Shown: positions 46,246 through 57,004, counted from the first letter of the stretch. The stretch: DNA of 58,910 nt from Peribacillus deserti (GCF_002863585.1 NZ_PGUY01000007.1:1-58910), one strand, 5' to 3'. Notes: generated by a model not told the origin, from the letters alone. Translations and numbers: made by a program.

Positions 46246-49200
46246 GTGGGTCTATTATGGATTTTTTATGAAGAATCGTATCAGCAGTTTGTATTTAAGG
46301 ATGATGCACAGGGATCTATTTCCATTGGGAGCACTGGAAAAAGCTCTATCTGTATTCAAAGCTTAAGCTCAGGCGGCGGTCCGATTGAACTTAAACCAGA
46401 GATGGAGGAAGGCGTGTTTACTCTATTCTGTAAAGATGAACAGCTCGGAACCATCAAGCCTCATACCCCCATAACCATTTTTATTGAAGGGCTGGCCGTT
46501 AGTTTTTATTCAGAGCTAAAGCCGATTAATGAGGTAATGTATTACATGGGTGACAGGCAGCAGGTCGTCTTTTCAACAGATGGAGCAGCAGACATACATA
46601 AAGAGGGTGTATGGCCCTTTCAAAAAGGCGATGGAAAGCCAGCCTTAGTAAAGAGAAGAGGAAATTGGCATGTGATTCCCGCTGGAGATGATGATATTTA
46701 CCTAAATGGAATCAAGATTACAGAAGCAGCCGAACTTAAGCTGGGAGATCTTCTGTTTTGGCCATTCATGACAGTGTCGATGTTAGAGCAGGATCTGCTG
46801 GCTATTAAGACAGCGGAGCCATTCAAAGCAAGCCTGCCAAGGATGCAGCGGCCTACTTCGGAAATGCAGAAGAATTATCCTGGCTACAGAAGGACGCCGA
46901 GGATGGTCTATGAACTGCCGGATGATAAGGTGACCATATCTTTTCCGTCCCAAGAAGGGGAGGATAACCAAAGGGGATTATGGATCATCATCCTGCCACC
47001 GCTTTTGATGCTTATGATTATGGGGATCATTGCCCTTATTCAGCCAAGAGGGTTATTCATTCTCATTTCTATTGTGATGTTTGGGACAACGATGGTCACG
47101 TCTACGGTTCAATATTTTAAAGATAAGAAGAACCGCAAGCAAAGAAAGAAAAAGCGCAAGGAAGTATATACGAAATATCTGGAGCAGAAGCGGGAAGAGC
47201 TGCAGATTTTAAAAGAAGAACAGGCTAAAGTGCTAAATTACCATTTTCCAGATTTTGAACGAATGAAGTATTTAACTGAAAACATCAGTGACCGCATATG
47301 GGAAAGATCATTTGAGAGCAGCGACTTTCTTCATGTCCGCGCAGGAAGGGCGGATGTACCATCAAGCTATCAGGTGTCGGCTTCAAGCTCGGATGTCGCG
47401 AATAGGGAAATAGATGACCTGCTCGAGCAATCCCAGGAAATGGTGAATGTGTATAAGAAGGTTGAAGGGGTTCCGCTTCCAATAGACTTATCGTCAGGGG
47501 CCGTTGGGTTTGTCGGCAAAGACTCAATTGTAAAAAAAGAGCTGCAGCAGATTATCGGGCAGCTTGCTTTCTTGCATAGTTATCACGATATCCGCTTTGT
47601 GGCTGTTTTTAAAGAAGAGGAGTATCAGGATTGGGAATGGATGAAATGGCTTCCGCATTTTCAAATGCCCCATTCATATGCCAAAGGCCTGGTATATGAT
47701 GAGCAGACGCGGGATCAGCTGCTTTCTTCCCTTTACCAGATCCTTCGCAGCAGAGATCTTGAAGAGGACAAAGAAAAAGTAAGGCATGTTCCTCATTTTA
47801 TCTTTATTGTGACAAATCCTTCCCTGATTGCGGAACATGTCATTCTTGAATACTTAGAAGGAAGCATTGGACATATCGGACTGACCTCCCTGTTTGCGGC
47901 AGATTCGAAAGAGAGCCTGACAGAAGGAATACACACGGTCATTAAATACATCAATGAACGTGAAGGAGAAATCCTCATTCAGCATAATAAAGCGGATCAT
48001 ACTTTATTTGAATTGGATGCACATTCAATGGTTGGGAATGAGCGCTTCTCAAGAAGGCTGAGATCGCTTGATCATCAGAAAGGAATGAATAACTCCATCC
48101 CGGATATGGTGTCTTATCTGCAGCTTCTCGGTGTAAAGGAGGCTGAAGAACTGCCCATTGAAACCAATTGGAATAAGAATCAGTCATCCCAGTCCCTTGC
48201 AGTGCCCATCGGTTTAAAAGGAAAGAAGGACATTGTGGAGCTGAATCTCCATGAAAAAGCTCATGGACCGCATGGATTGATTGCTGGAACGACCGGATCT
48301 GGGAAAAGTGAACTGCTTCAGACTTACATATTGTCACTGGCTGCCCATTTCCACCCCCACGAAGTCGGCTTTTTGTTAATTGACTATAAGGGCGGGGGAA
48401 TGGCACAGCCGTTTAAGAATATGCCCCATCTGCTCGGGACCATTACAAACATTCAGGGAAGCAGGAACTTCAGTACACGGGCTTTAGCCTCTATAAAAAG
48501 CGAGCTGAAAAAACGGCAGCGGCTGTTTGACGCATATGAAGTGAATCATATAAATGATTACACCGATCTATATAAGGAAGGGAAAGCGAAAGAGCCTCTG
48601 CCTCACTTATTCCTGATTTCAGATGAGTTTGCTGAATTAAAAAGTGAGGAGCCTGAGTTCATCAGGGAATTGGTAAGTGCGGCACGTATTGGACGGAGCC
48701 TTGGGGTTCATCTAATCCTTGCAACCCAGAAGCCTGGCGGGATTATTGATAACCAGATCTGGAGTAATGCCCGTTTCAAGATCGCTTTGAAAGTGCAGGA
48801 TGAAGGCGATAGTAAGGAAATTATAAAAAACGGGGATGCAGCCAATATTACGCTGACAGGAAGGGGCTACCTTCAAGTCGGCAATAATGAAGTATATGAC
48901 TTGTTTCAGTCTGCATGGAGCGGCGCGCCTTATATGGAGGATACCTATGGTGCCGAAGACGAGGTAGCCTTTGTAACAGATTTAGGATTAATTCAGATTT
49001 CAAATATAGCCGCCCAGAGCAATCAAGGCAGAAAGCAAAAGCAGACAGAGATTGAGGCTGTTGTAAAGGAAATTATTAAAGTACAGAAAAAATTGGGGAT
49101 TCAAAAGCTTGCAAGTCCATGGCTTCCGCCGTTAGAAGACCGTCTTGCACTGTCCTATAAAGAATCTGATCGGTACCGTTTTAAAATTGGCTTAAAGGAC

Positions 49201-50745
49201 GAGCCGGAGAAGCAGAGCCAGTCTCCCTGCGAATTCCATTTAGTGGAAGACGGCAATATTGGAATATTCGGTTCATCCGGATTTGGGAAGTCGACCACGA
49301 TATTGACACTTCTAATGAACTTTGCTTCTCAATACAGTCCTGAAGAGCTGATTTACTATGTGTTTGATTTCGGAAACAGCGCCTTGCTGCCGCTGCGTCA
49401 GCTGTCACATACTGCAGACTATTTCCGGTTTGATGAGCAGCGGAAAATAGATAAATTCCTTCATATTATCAAAGCAGAAATAGAGCATAGAAAGCAGCTG
49501 TTTTTAGAAGCTGAAGTCAGCAATCTGAAGATGTATAATTCCAAAGCTGAAAATCCATTGCCCACTCAATTCATTGCTGTTGATAACTTCGATCTTGTAA
49601 AAGAGGAAATGCAGGATATTGAAAACCAGTTTACACAGATTGCAAGGGATGGCCAGTCATTAGGTATTTTTATGATCATATCCGCAACTCGAATCAATGC
49701 GATCCGCCAGCCGTTAATGAATAACTTGAAAACAAAAATCATTCATTATTTGATGGACAGTTCAGAAAAGTACTCCCTGCTCGGAAGAACGACGTATGAG
49801 ATTGAAGCAGTTCCTGGCAGGGCCCTGGTGAAAGAGGAACAGACCTATTTAACCCAAATCTATATGCCTGCCAGCGGAAAGGATGACTTTCAGGTACTTG
49901 AAAATCTAAGGCAACAAATAGCCAAGCTTAATACGAAGTATAAGGAATCCAGAAAGCCAAATTCCGTTCCAATGCTTCCAACCCACTTAAACCTGAAAAC
50001 GTTATATGGCGAATATCCTGTTCAAACGCAGGATGGTCTGATTCCAATCGGATTAGATGAAGAGCGGGTTCAGCCTGTTTATTTGAACCTTAAGGTAAAC
50101 AGGCACTATCTTGTTGTAGGACAGTCAAGGAAGGGCAAGACAAACTCCCTAAGAGTTATGCTGGATGCCCTGTTAGTCCAGAACGTTGAGGAAATAGGCC
50201 TTTTTGATGCCATTGATAGAGGATTATCATCTTATGCCTCACAGAAAAAGGTCCGATATCTGGATTCAAGGGATGATATAACAGATTTTCTTCTTGCCAT
50301 GGATGAATTATTTGAAGTCAGAAGCCGTGAGTATCTTGACAGCCTCCAGGCAAACAGGGTTCAGGAGCTTGTCTTTAAGCCGGTAATCATGATGATTGAT
50401 AGTATTTCAAGATTTCAGCAGACGGTGGATGCAAAAATCCAGGATAAAATCACTGGATATATAAAGCACTACAGCCATTTGGGTTTTAGTTTGATAGCCG
50501 CGGGCAATGCAAATGAATTTACGAAGGGCTTCGATTCTTTAACAAGTGAGCTGAAACAGATCAGGCACGCTATTTTATTAATGAAAAAGTCCGACCAGAG
50601 CTTATTCACCCTTCCTTTTTCGAGGAAAGAAGAAGAGATACAGCCAGGATTCGGATATTATGTCGAAAATAGCCGAGAGTATAAAATACAGATTCCTAAT
50701 GTCATAGAAGAACAGATTCCAAGAGTAAAGGAAGAGAGCAGGTGA
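46246..50745 (+). CDS. essC: YukB/EssC, FtsK/SpoIIIE-type secretion ATPase
   Basis: The 1499-residue motor of the type VII-like system. It has FHA-like N-terminal domains (about 1-200), two membrane segments (about 243-290), then three FtsK/SpoIIIE ATPase domains. P-loops are GTTGSGKSE near residue 681, GSSGFGKST near 1009 and GQSRKGKTN near 1293. Domain 1 also has LLIDYKGGG and LILATQKPGG. In B. subtilis the equivalent is YukB (YukBA). The start is GTG 46246; the site before it is GGAGATG. Confidence 0.95.
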   Translation: MGLLWIFYEESYQQFVFKDDAQGSISIGSTGKSSICIQSLSSGGGPIELKPEMEEGVFTLFCKDEQLGTIKPHTPITIFIEGLAVSFYSELKPINEVMYYMGDRQQVVFSTDGAADIHKEGVWPFQKGDGKPALVKRRGNWHVIPAGDDDIYLNGIKITEAAELKLGDLLFWPFMTVSMLEQDLLAIKTAEPFKASLPRMQRPTSEMQKNYPGYRRTPRMVYELPDDKVTISFPSQEGEDNQRGLWIIILPPLLMLMIMGIIALIQPRGLFILISIVMFGTTMVTSTVQYFKDKKNRKQRKKKRKEVYTKYLEQKREELQILKEEQAKVLNYHFPDFERMKYLTENISDRIWERSFESSDFLHVRAGRADVPSSYQVSASSSDVANREIDDLLEQSQEMVNVYKKVEGVPLPIDLSSGAVGFVGKDSIVKKELQQIIGQLAFLHSYHDIRFVAVFKEEEYQDWEWMKWLPHFQMPHSYAKGLVYDEQTRDQLLSSLYQILRSRDLEEDKEKVRHVPHFIFIVTNPSLIAEHVILEYLEGSIGHIGLTSLFAADSKESLTEGIHTVIKYINEREGEILIQHNKADHTLFELDAHSMVGNERFSRRLRSLDHQKGMNNSIPDMVSYLQLLGVKEAEELPIETNWNKNQSSQSLAVPIGLKGKKDIVELNLHEKAHGPHGLIAGTTGSGKSELLQTYILSLAAHFHPHEVGFLLIDYKGGGMAQPFKNMPHLLGTITNIQGSRNFSTRALASIKSELKKRQRLFDAYEVNHINDYTDLYKEGKAKEPLPHLFLISDEFAELKSEEPEFIRELVSAARIGRSLGVHLILATQKPGGIIDNQIWSNARFKIALKVQDEGDSKEIIKNGDAANITLTGRGYLQVGNNEVYDLFQSAWSGAPYMEDTYGAEDEVAFVTDLGLIQISNIAAQSNQGRKQKQTEIEAVVKEIIKVQKKLGIQKLASPWLPPLEDRLALSYKESDRYRFKIGLKDEPEKQSQSPCEFHLVEDGNIGIFGSSGFGKSTTILTLLMNFASQYSPEELIYYVFDFGNSALLPLRQLSHTADYFRFDEQRKIDKFLHIIKAEIEHRKQLFLEAEVSNLKMYNSKAENPLPTQFIAVDNFDLVKEEMQDIENQFTQIARDGQSLGIFMIISATRINAIRQPLMNNLKTKIIHYLMDSSEKYSLLGRTTYEIEAVPGRALVKEEQTYLTQIYMPASGKDDFQVLENLRQQIAKLNTKYKESRKPNSVPMLPTHLNLKTLYGEYPVQTQDGLIPIGLDEERVQPVYLNLKVNRHYLVVGQSRKGKTNSLRVMLDALLVQNVEEIGLFDAIDRGLSSYASQKKVRYLDSRDDITDFLLAMDELFEVRSREYLDSLQANRVQELVFKPVIMMIDSISRFQQTVDAKIQDKITGYIKHYSHLGFSLIAAGNANEFTKGFDSLTSELKQIRHAILLMKKSDQSLFTLPFSRKEEEIQPGFGYYVENSREYKIQIPNVIEEQIPRVKEESR

Positions 50746-50749
50746 AGAA

Positions 50750-53569
50750 ATGTCAGGAAAGTTAAAAGGGCTTAAAATGATTGCTGCCATGCTGGTGATC
50801 ATGGTTATGCCAAGCTTGTTTTTCACTTATATCGGGCATGAACCGTTAAAAGCGCAAAACGAGGCAAGCCGTCATATTGCTGTAGTCAACGATGATGTCG
50901 GTTCGGAGTTTGATAAGAAGCCTGTTAATTTCGGACGGGAGATATCGCCGGCCTTAGAAAAGGATTCCGATTATCAATGGGAGGTAGTATCCCGCTCTGC
51001 AGCAGAAAAGGGGCTGGTTACACAGCAATACGATGCTGTCGTTTATTTCCCATCTGACTTTTCAAAGAATATCTTAACATTCAATGATGAATCTCCGATG
51101 AAGGCGTCGGTCAAATATAATGTTCAGACCAACCTGGATGCTAAGAATAAGGAAAAGGTCCAGAAAGAGCTGGAAATAACAAAAGGAAAAATGAACAAGC
51201 ATATCTCCACTATGTATTGGGGTGTCGTCTCACAATCTGTTGACGATATCCGCCAGAAATTTGACAAAATACTAGAAAAAGAGATTGCCTTTCAAGATAC
51301 CATCTACTCTTTTTATAACCCGAATTCGGGTAAGTTAGCTGAGGAAATTGACCAGCAGCGAACCATGATTAAGGATCTATTTGCCGCTACAAAAGAGGCG
51401 GGGAAGGCATCTTCAGAGTCCCTGTCGGATTTCCAGTCCAATAAGGAAGAAGTCGCTGCTTTTATTGAGGCGGTTAACCAGTATAAAGAATACCAGGAAA
51501 GACAGAATGAACTTTTCCTGCTGACCGCCTCAGAAAACCAGCAGATTCTTGAGGACAGCTTAGGCCGGTATGAAACGATGCTGAGCGATGGAGTCCAGTC
51601 GATTGCAGCAAGGCAGATGGCCGCTAATCCAGAGTTTCAGACTGATGATGCTATGCTGAAGGAAAAAGTCGCCAGCCTTAAAACAAAAATAACGGAAAGT
51701 AATGAGAAGCTGAACCAGCTTTCTACCTCGATTGAAGAATCTACAATCGAAGAACAATTTGAAAAGCTTGCCTCCATACAGCGGGATTTGGTTGTCGAGT
51801 ACAAGCAGGAAGCAGGTTCGGCTGCGATGGATAATGTTCAGCAGAAGCTGATTCCGGCCCGCCAGAAACTGCAGTCTCCTTCTACTGAGACAGACAATCC
51901 TGGAGTTCCGGTGCCAGAAATAGAACCTGGCGATGATGATAAAGCACTTGCTATTATAACTAATGCAAAAACACAGGCTGAACAGCTAAAGGCAAAGCTT
52001 GATTCAGATGTAGAAAATCAAGAAAGTCTAAAAAGTATTTCAGACGCACTGGGATTGATAAAGGCTGAGGTTGAAAAAGCGGAAGAGCAGGTAAAAGCAC
52101 AGGAGGCTAAAAACCAGGAAATTCAGCAGGCTTACAAGGAAATTGCTGCGAAAATGCAAAACCTTGAGCAAAATCCTGGTTCAGGTATAGAAGATGCCGC
52201 GATTACGAAGATACAGGAGAAGGAAAATGCCATTCTGCAATCACAGGTTCTTCCGGAAGCTAGAAAGCAGGCATTGGCACCTTACTTTCATACAGGCATT
52301 CAAAATAAAAATATGAATGACCTTCTCACATACTATGCCTATCTATCAGAATTTGAAGCCTTCCTGCAGCGTTCAGCTGAATCAGATGAAGAGCTGATCG
52401 ACAACATTATGAAAGAACAGGAAGATTCAGATGAAGTCAGAAAAGCATTTGCAGTCTTGAAGGGAGAGACAAGTTACTTTAATGAGCTCCAGGATGGCTT
52501 AACTTCTTCCATTGACGATGTCAGCAAGCTCGAAGGTGACTATAACTCCTATGCAGAAAAAGTAGACCAATTTATAGATAAATATGGAACATACATTAGT
52601 GAAGAGCAGTCCGCCATATTATCGGACTTAGAAACGATCCAGTACAATGCCAGCGGAGTCACTGAAAGCTTAAGGGAGGATTTCAAGCCGGCAGAGCCTG
52701 AGCAGGAAGTGGTTCAAGATCTACAGGGTGAAATGTTCTTAACTCTGCAGGATAGTGCATCTGGAGATTTGGAACGCATATCGGGGTTAATTACTTCCCT
52801 TTCAGAAAGGCAGGATCATATCGAGAACTATACGGACACTCTGCAGAAAAAGGTGGGCTCTGTACAGGGAAGAGCAGACCAATTAAACAGCACTTGGGCT
52901 GCAAATGTGGATTCAACTAAAAAAGTAAAATCAGATGTGTATGGGCTTTTAAATAATACTCTTGTAGATGACCAGCAAAATGGATATGTGTATGATTATC
53001 TGGCTAACCCAGTGAAAGTGGATGGAGAAGTTGCAGCAGAAAAAACGGTCAATATGCCTCCTATCATCATGCTGATCATTATACTGCTGTGCGGATTGCT
53101 TATCGGATTTTTCCTATATCACTACTCCAATCTGCCGCTTTTGGTTCACTTATCATTGTTTTTACTGCTGAACACAGCAGTAGGATTGATCATCAGCATC
53201 TACGGCCTGAATTTATATCCCTTAGAGGATACTCAGGCAATTAAATGGACGGTTTTCACTATCTTATTGTTGCTTGCTTGTGCAAGCTTTGTCAGATTCG
53301 CGTTTTATATCGGTCCGTTCGTTGGATGGCTGCTCGGGGCAGGGCTGATTTTATTCTTTATCACACCGTTACTGGACATGGTACTGCCGAACTTTGACAT
53401 CAGTCATCCGATTTCAAATGTATATTTATCTATTCAATATGGTGACCAGGCTGAATTTTATCCAGCTGCAGCTGTCCTATTGTTCATCACCGTTTTATTA
53501 ACGGCGATTCCCTATATTAGACATTCAATGGTACTCAGGAAGCAGAGGCAGCTTGCCCATGAAGGTTAA
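50750..53569 (+). CDS. esaA: YueB/EsaA, secretion membrane protein
   Basis: A 939-residue membrane protein. One N-terminal segment (MIAAMLVIMVMPSLFFTYIG), a long extracellular region of about 730 residues with much coiled coil, and about six C-terminal segments from residue 765. B. subtilis YueB is part of the Yuk machine and the receptor of phage SPP1; whether a phage uses this one is unknown. Start ATG 50750 follows GGTGAAGAA, four bases after essC. Confidence 0.92.
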   Translation: MSGKLKGLKMIAAMLVIMVMPSLFFTYIGHEPLKAQNEASRHIAVVNDDVGSEFDKKPVNFGREISPALEKDSDYQWEVVSRSAAEKGLVTQQYDAVVYFPSDFSKNILTFNDESPMKASVKYNVQTNLDAKNKEKVQKELEITKGKMNKHISTMYWGVVSQSVDDIRQKFDKILEKEIAFQDTIYSFYNPNSGKLAEEIDQQRTMIKDLFAATKEAGKASSESLSDFQSNKEEVAAFIEAVNQYKEYQERQNELFLLTASENQQILEDSLGRYETMLSDGVQSIAARQMAANPEFQTDDAMLKEKVASLKTKITESNEKLNQLSTSIEESTIEEQFEKLASIQRDLVVEYKQEAGSAAMDNVQQKLIPARQKLQSPSTETDNPGVPVPEIEPGDDDKALAIITNAKTQAEQLKAKLDSDVENQESLKSISDALGLIKAEVEKAEEQVKAQEAKNQEIQQAYKEIAAKMQNLEQNPGSGIEDAAITKIQEKENAILQSQVLPEARKQALAPYFHTGIQNKNMNDLLTYYAYLSEFEAFLQRSAESDEELIDNIMKEQEDSDEVRKAFAVLKGETSYFNELQDGLTSSIDDVSKLEGDYNSYAEKVDQFIDKYGTYISEEQSAILSDLETIQYNASGVTESLREDFKPAEPEQEVVQDLQGEMFLTLQDSASGDLERISGLITSLSERQDHIENYTDTLQKKVGSVQGRADQLNSTWAANVDSTKKVKSDVYGLLNNTLVDDQQNGYVYDYLANPVKVDGEVAAEKTVNMPPIIMLIIILLCGLLIGFFLYHYSNLPLLVHLSLFLLLNTAVGLIISIYGLNLYPLEDTQAIKWTVFTILLLLACASFVRFAFYIGPFVGWLLGAGLILFFITPLLDMVLPNFDISHPISNVYLSIQYGDQAEFYPAAAVLLFITVLLTAIPYIRHSMVLRKQRQLAHEG

Positions 53570-54044
53570 GAAGGCAGCTAAGATTGTAACATTGATTGCT
53601 GTACTGGGCATACTCAATATCCCAGGGTATGCAGCAGCGGATGATAATCGGCCGGTTGAACCGAATACGTACAAAGAAAAGGAAATTGATCTTCAGACGG
53701 AGTATTTCCATGAAGATTCTCTGTTGAAGGAGAAAGAACAGCTTTCAGAAGAACAGAAGATGTTGACCTTCAAAAGACAGGAGCAGGAGTTCTTTGAACA
53801 GATTAAAGAAGGACTATTTATAAATGCTGAAAGTAAAACAACAACGGTAAGTGCCAATGCGAGCGAGCTGAACCTTTTCTCAAGGGAGAGCTTCAGCAGT
53901 CCTTCAGATGTCATTGCTTCTGACAGGGGAGAGGAGAGGGAGTCCAGCTTCCTGCCTCTGGTGTTAGGCTTGATTCTTACTTTGTGCATTCTTTATATGT
54001 TTCTTATTCTTGTACCTAAAATGACGAAAGCAGCCAAAAACTAA
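53559..54044 (+). CDS. essA: YueC/EssA, secretion accessory protein
   Basis: A 161-residue protein with a signal-like N-terminal segment (IVTLIAVLGILNIPGYAAA) and a C-terminal membrane segment (LPLVLGLILTLCILYMFLIL). It matches EssA/YueC of the Yuk/Ess system in place and layout. ATG at 53559 overlaps the esaA end by 11 bases; a TTG six bases earlier is less likely. No LXG toxin or immunity gene follows inside the window. Confidence 0.85.
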   Translation: MKVKKAAKIVTLIAVLGILNIPGYAAADDNRPVEPNTYKEKEIDLQTEYFHEDSLLKEKEQLSEEQKMLTFKRQEQEFFEQIKEGLFINAESKTTTVSANASELNLFSRESFSSPSDVIASDRGEERESSFLPLVLGLILTLCILYMFLILVPKMTKAAKN

Positions 54045-54159
54045 GAAGTGGAAAAACGATGACTGTCTCCACCTGACTCTTTGTGGGGCCAATACAATTT
54101 TTTCAAAAACGCTCTTTTCTAAAAGATTGTTGTTTTTTTAATAGTTATGTGAACTTTCC

Positions 54160-54530
54160 TTATTGTTAAACAGGTTGATTGGAACGTAAGGTGCGAGACT
54201 CCTCGATCCGGCTCCAAGCTGAGACACTCGAGTCATAAGCCAATCCGTCTATGGGAAGAAAAGCACTCCCCACAGCCAGCTCGTCTTATGCTTGTGGTGT
54301 CTCTGCCTGCCAATTTTGTTAAGTATTCCATATTTATTAAATCAACATTTAGCTTTAAAATATCAAATGATTGGCAGGCACCGCTTTCCGCCTTTCTGCG
54401 CGGGAGCAGCGTGACAGGTGAGACCCCCACAGGCGAAGCCGAGGAGGCTCAGCGCACGCCCCTAAGGTCCGCGAGCATCCTCACGTTCCAATCACCCCCT
54501 TATTCAATAACAACAAAATTTGCGAAAACA
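54160..54530 (+). repeat. GC-rich intergenic repeat, copy R4 (composite)
   Basis: Begins TTAAACAGGTTGATTGGAAC and ends CACGTTCCAATCACCCCC. Inside are AAGGTGCGAGACTCCT, the second repeat type (ACTCGAGTCATAAGCCAATC and CTTATGCTTGTGG), and GAAGCCGAGGAGGCTCAGCG. A 77-base AT-rich piece with 11-base inverted ends is nested at 54304-54380. Confidence 0.75.
54304..54380. repeat. 77-base AT-rich piece with perfect 11-base inverted ends
   Basis: TGCCTGCCAAT at 54304-54314 and ATTGGCAGGCA at 54370-54380 enclose an AT-rich centre. It lies inside R4 and is not present in R3. It looks like a small insertion or a long stem-loop. Confidence 0.65.
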
Positions 54531-54539
54531 GCCTTCAAA

Positions 54540-54583
54540 AAAAACACCTGAAACTTGAATTTCTTCATGTTTCAGGTGTTTTT
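54540..54583 (-). terminator. Terminator of the tre operon
   Basis: Stem AACACCTGAAAC / GTTTCAGGTGTT, symmetrical A and T runs, directly after treR on the minus strand. Confidence 0.88.
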
Positions 54584-55294
54584 CTATTTTCTCCGGGCAA
54601 AATCTACAAATCGGAATTTATCTGGCCGGTGTCTCGATTCAGTATATTGAAAGAGCCTGGCATCATCCAGGTAAACATAGTTTTTAACTACTACGATATT
54701 GGAAAAGCCATCAAGGTTTAAGTAGGCATAATCATCTTCATTCGGCTCTTCCACCGTAATTTCCTTTTTCGCAAAGGAAATAGAGAGACCAAGCTCTGAC
54801 TCAATGTATTCATAAATTGAGTTCTGGCAGATTTCCTTTGTTAACTCTGGCACAATTTCTTCATTGAGATAATCTTTATCCAGAATAATTTTCTCACGGT
54901 CTATTTCTCTCACCCGAAAAAGCTTCCAGACTGCCTGCCCACTGGAAAGCCTCATGTTTTCCACGATTTCAGGTGAAGGTATAGTCCGTTCAAGCTTCAC
55001 TACTTCTGTCCTGGCACGATGTCCCATTTTTTGGGCTAATTCTTTAAAGCTTACAAGGCCTGATACAGGAAAATTGAACTTGCTTATGTCCAGGACAATG
55101 GAGCCTTTACCCTGTACTTTATGAATATACCCATCCTCCGATAGCATTTTAAGAGCTTTTCGAATAGTTTCCCGTGACGTTTTGTAAAGCTCTGTCAGCT
55201 CGTTTTCGGAGGGAAGGAGCGAGCCGGCACGCAGTTCATCATTTTGAATTTTGTGTGCCAGGTCATCATATACCTTGGTAAATTTATTAATCAT
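54584..55294 (-). CDS. treR: TreR, GntR-family trehalose operon repressor
   Basis: A 236-residue GntR/HutC-type repressor released by trehalose-6-phosphate. The helix-turn-helix is LPSENELTELYKTSRETIRKA near residue 35; FPVSGLVSFKELAQ, NSIYEYIESELGLSIS and the end FQYTESRHRPDKFRFVDFARR are nearly as in B. subtilis TreR. The ATG at 55294 lies six bases after GGTG; ATGs at 55300 and 55312 are also possible. Its sites are at 58664 and 58700. Confidence 0.94.
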   Translation of the reverse strand: MINKFTKVYDDLAHKIQNDELRAGSLLPSENELTELYKTSRETIRKALKMLSEDGYIHKVQGKGSIVLDISKFNFPVSGLVSFKELAQKMGHRARTEVVKLERTIPSPEIVENMRLSSGQAVWKLFRVREIDREKIILDKDYLNEEIVPELTKEICQNSIYEYIESELGLSISFAKKEITVEEPNEDDYAYLNLDGFSNIVVVKNYVYLDDARLFQYTESRHRPDKFRFVDFARRK

Positions 55295-55319
55295 GTGCAT
55301 CACCAGTGTCATTTTAACA

Positions 55320-56987
55320 CTATTTCACAAGATGATAAACAATCGATTCGAAAGGACGCAGCTTTAGGCTCTTAGTAAGCTTAGGCGAAACCTCATAGTT
55401 TGAAATAATGATTCTGCTGCTGCCTTCATATTCAGGGAGGTCAATTTCTGCCCCCGTATCAAAGAAGTTATTGATTACAAGCAGGCTTTCATTATTATAT
55501 GTGCGCATATAAGCAAAGACCTGTGGATGATCCGCCAGCAGAAGTTCATAATCGCCGAACGTTATAATATCCAGCTCTTTACGGAGCTTAATCAACTTTT
55601 GGTAGTGATAGAAAATGGAATTGGGATCTTTCAAAGCCTGTTCAGCGTTTATCGTTGAATAATTATCTGCCACTCCAATCCAGGGAGTTCCTTCTGTAAA
55701 GCCTGACTGCGGTCCGCCAGTCCATTGGACAGGAGTCCGGGAATTATCCCGGGAACGGCTCTTAATAATATCCATAATGGTTTCATCAGGGAGTCCCTGT
55801 GCTTTTAGGATATTAAAGTAATTTAGAGTCTCAACATCACGGTATTCATCAATGGAGTTAAATTTAGGGTCGGTCATGCCGATTTCTTCACCCTGGTATA
55901 CATATGGAGTCCCCTGCATCATATGAATCACTGTAGCCAGCATTTTAGCCGATTCATTATGATATTCATGGTCATTTCCATAGCGTGTCACAATACGCGG
56001 CTGGTCATGGTTACACCAGAAAAGGGCATTCCATCCACCGCCTTTATTCATTTCTACCTGCCATCTGGACAAAACGTTCTTAAGAGCAAGGAAGTCGAAG
56101 TCCGCAAGCGCCCATTTTTCACCATTAGGGTAATCTACCTTGAGATGGTGGAAATTAAAGGTCATGCTTAGTTCTTGATTCTTCGGGTTTGTATATCGAA
56201 TACAATGGTCGATTGTTGTTGATGACATTTCACCCACTGTCATGCTGTCATACTTTGAAAAGACATTTTGGTTCATTTCGTGGATGTAGTCGTGAACTTT
56301 CGGTCCATCTGTATAAAATCTTCTTCCGTCTCCCGGAGGAACTGTGCCGTCGTCATTAGGGAAGTCCTGATTCTTAGAGATGAGGTTAATAACGTCTAAC
56401 CGGAAGCCGTCGACTCCTTTTTCAAACCAGAAATGCATCATGTCATATATTTCTTTGCGAAGTTCTTCGTTTTCCCAATTCAAATCTGCCTGGGTTACGT
56501 CGAATAAATGCAAGTAGTACTGATCAGTTTTTTCATCCTGCTCCCAAGCAGAGCCGCCAAATTTAGATATCCAGTTTGTTGGTTCTCCCCCATCCACAGG
56601 ATCACGCCAGATATAATAATCCCGGTAAGGATTGTCTTTTGACGATTTTGCCTGCTGGAACCATTCATGCTCGGTCGATGTATGGTTCACTACGATATCC
56701 ATAATGATTTTAATGCCGCGGTTATGCGCTTCGGAGAGCAGCTCATTAAAGTCTTCCATCGTCCCGTATTCATCGTGAATCTTGTAATAATCGCTGATAT
56801 CATACCCATTATCCTTTTGAGGAGACTTATATGGAGGCGTAAGCCATAAAACATCAACACCAAGCTCCTTCAAATAATCAAGCTTTTCAATAATCCCTTG
56901 TAAATCACCAACGCCATTCCCGGTCGTATCCTTAAAACTCTTAGGGTAAATTTGATACACCGTTGACTTTCTCCACCATTCCTGCAA
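55320..56987 (-). CDS. treA: Trehalose-6-phosphate hydrolase
   Basis: Cleaves trehalose-6-phosphate to glucose and glucose-6-phosphate. A 555-residue GH13 enzyme; visible are DIVVNHTS, GFRLDVINL (nucleophile Asp), TVGEMSSTT (acid/base Glu) and FWCNHDQPR. Start: TTG at 56987, seven bases after GGAGGTG, giving QEWWRKSTVYQIYPKSF as in B. subtilis TreA. The frame stays open for 60 more codons upstream, but that part is the palindrome-rich intergenic sequence and not conserved. Confidence 0.94.
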   Translation of the reverse strand: MQEWWRKSTVYQIYPKSFKDTTGNGVGDLQGIIEKLDYLKELGVDVLWLTPPYKSPQKDNGYDISDYYKIHDEYGTMEDFNELLSEAHNRGIKIIMDIVVNHTSTEHEWFQQAKSSKDNPYRDYYIWRDPVDGGEPTNWISKFGGSAWEQDEKTDQYYLHLFDVTQADLNWENEELRKEIYDMMHFWFEKGVDGFRLDVINLISKNQDFPNDDGTVPPGDGRRFYTDGPKVHDYIHEMNQNVFSKYDSMTVGEMSSTTIDHCIRYTNPKNQELSMTFNFHHLKVDYPNGEKWALADFDFLALKNVLSRWQVEMNKGGGWNALFWCNHDQPRIVTRYGNDHEYHNESAKMLATVIHMMQGTPYVYQGEEIGMTDPKFNSIDEYRDVETLNYFNILKAQGLPDETIMDIIKSRSRDNSRTPVQWTGGPQSGFTEGTPWIGVADNYSTINAEQALKDPNSIFYHYQKLIKLRKELDIITFGDYELLLADHPQVFAYMRTYNNESLLVINNFFDTGAEIDLPEYEGSSRIIISNYEVSPKLTKSLKLRPFESIVYHLVK

Positions 56988-57004
56988 ATCAGGACACCTC
57001 CAGC

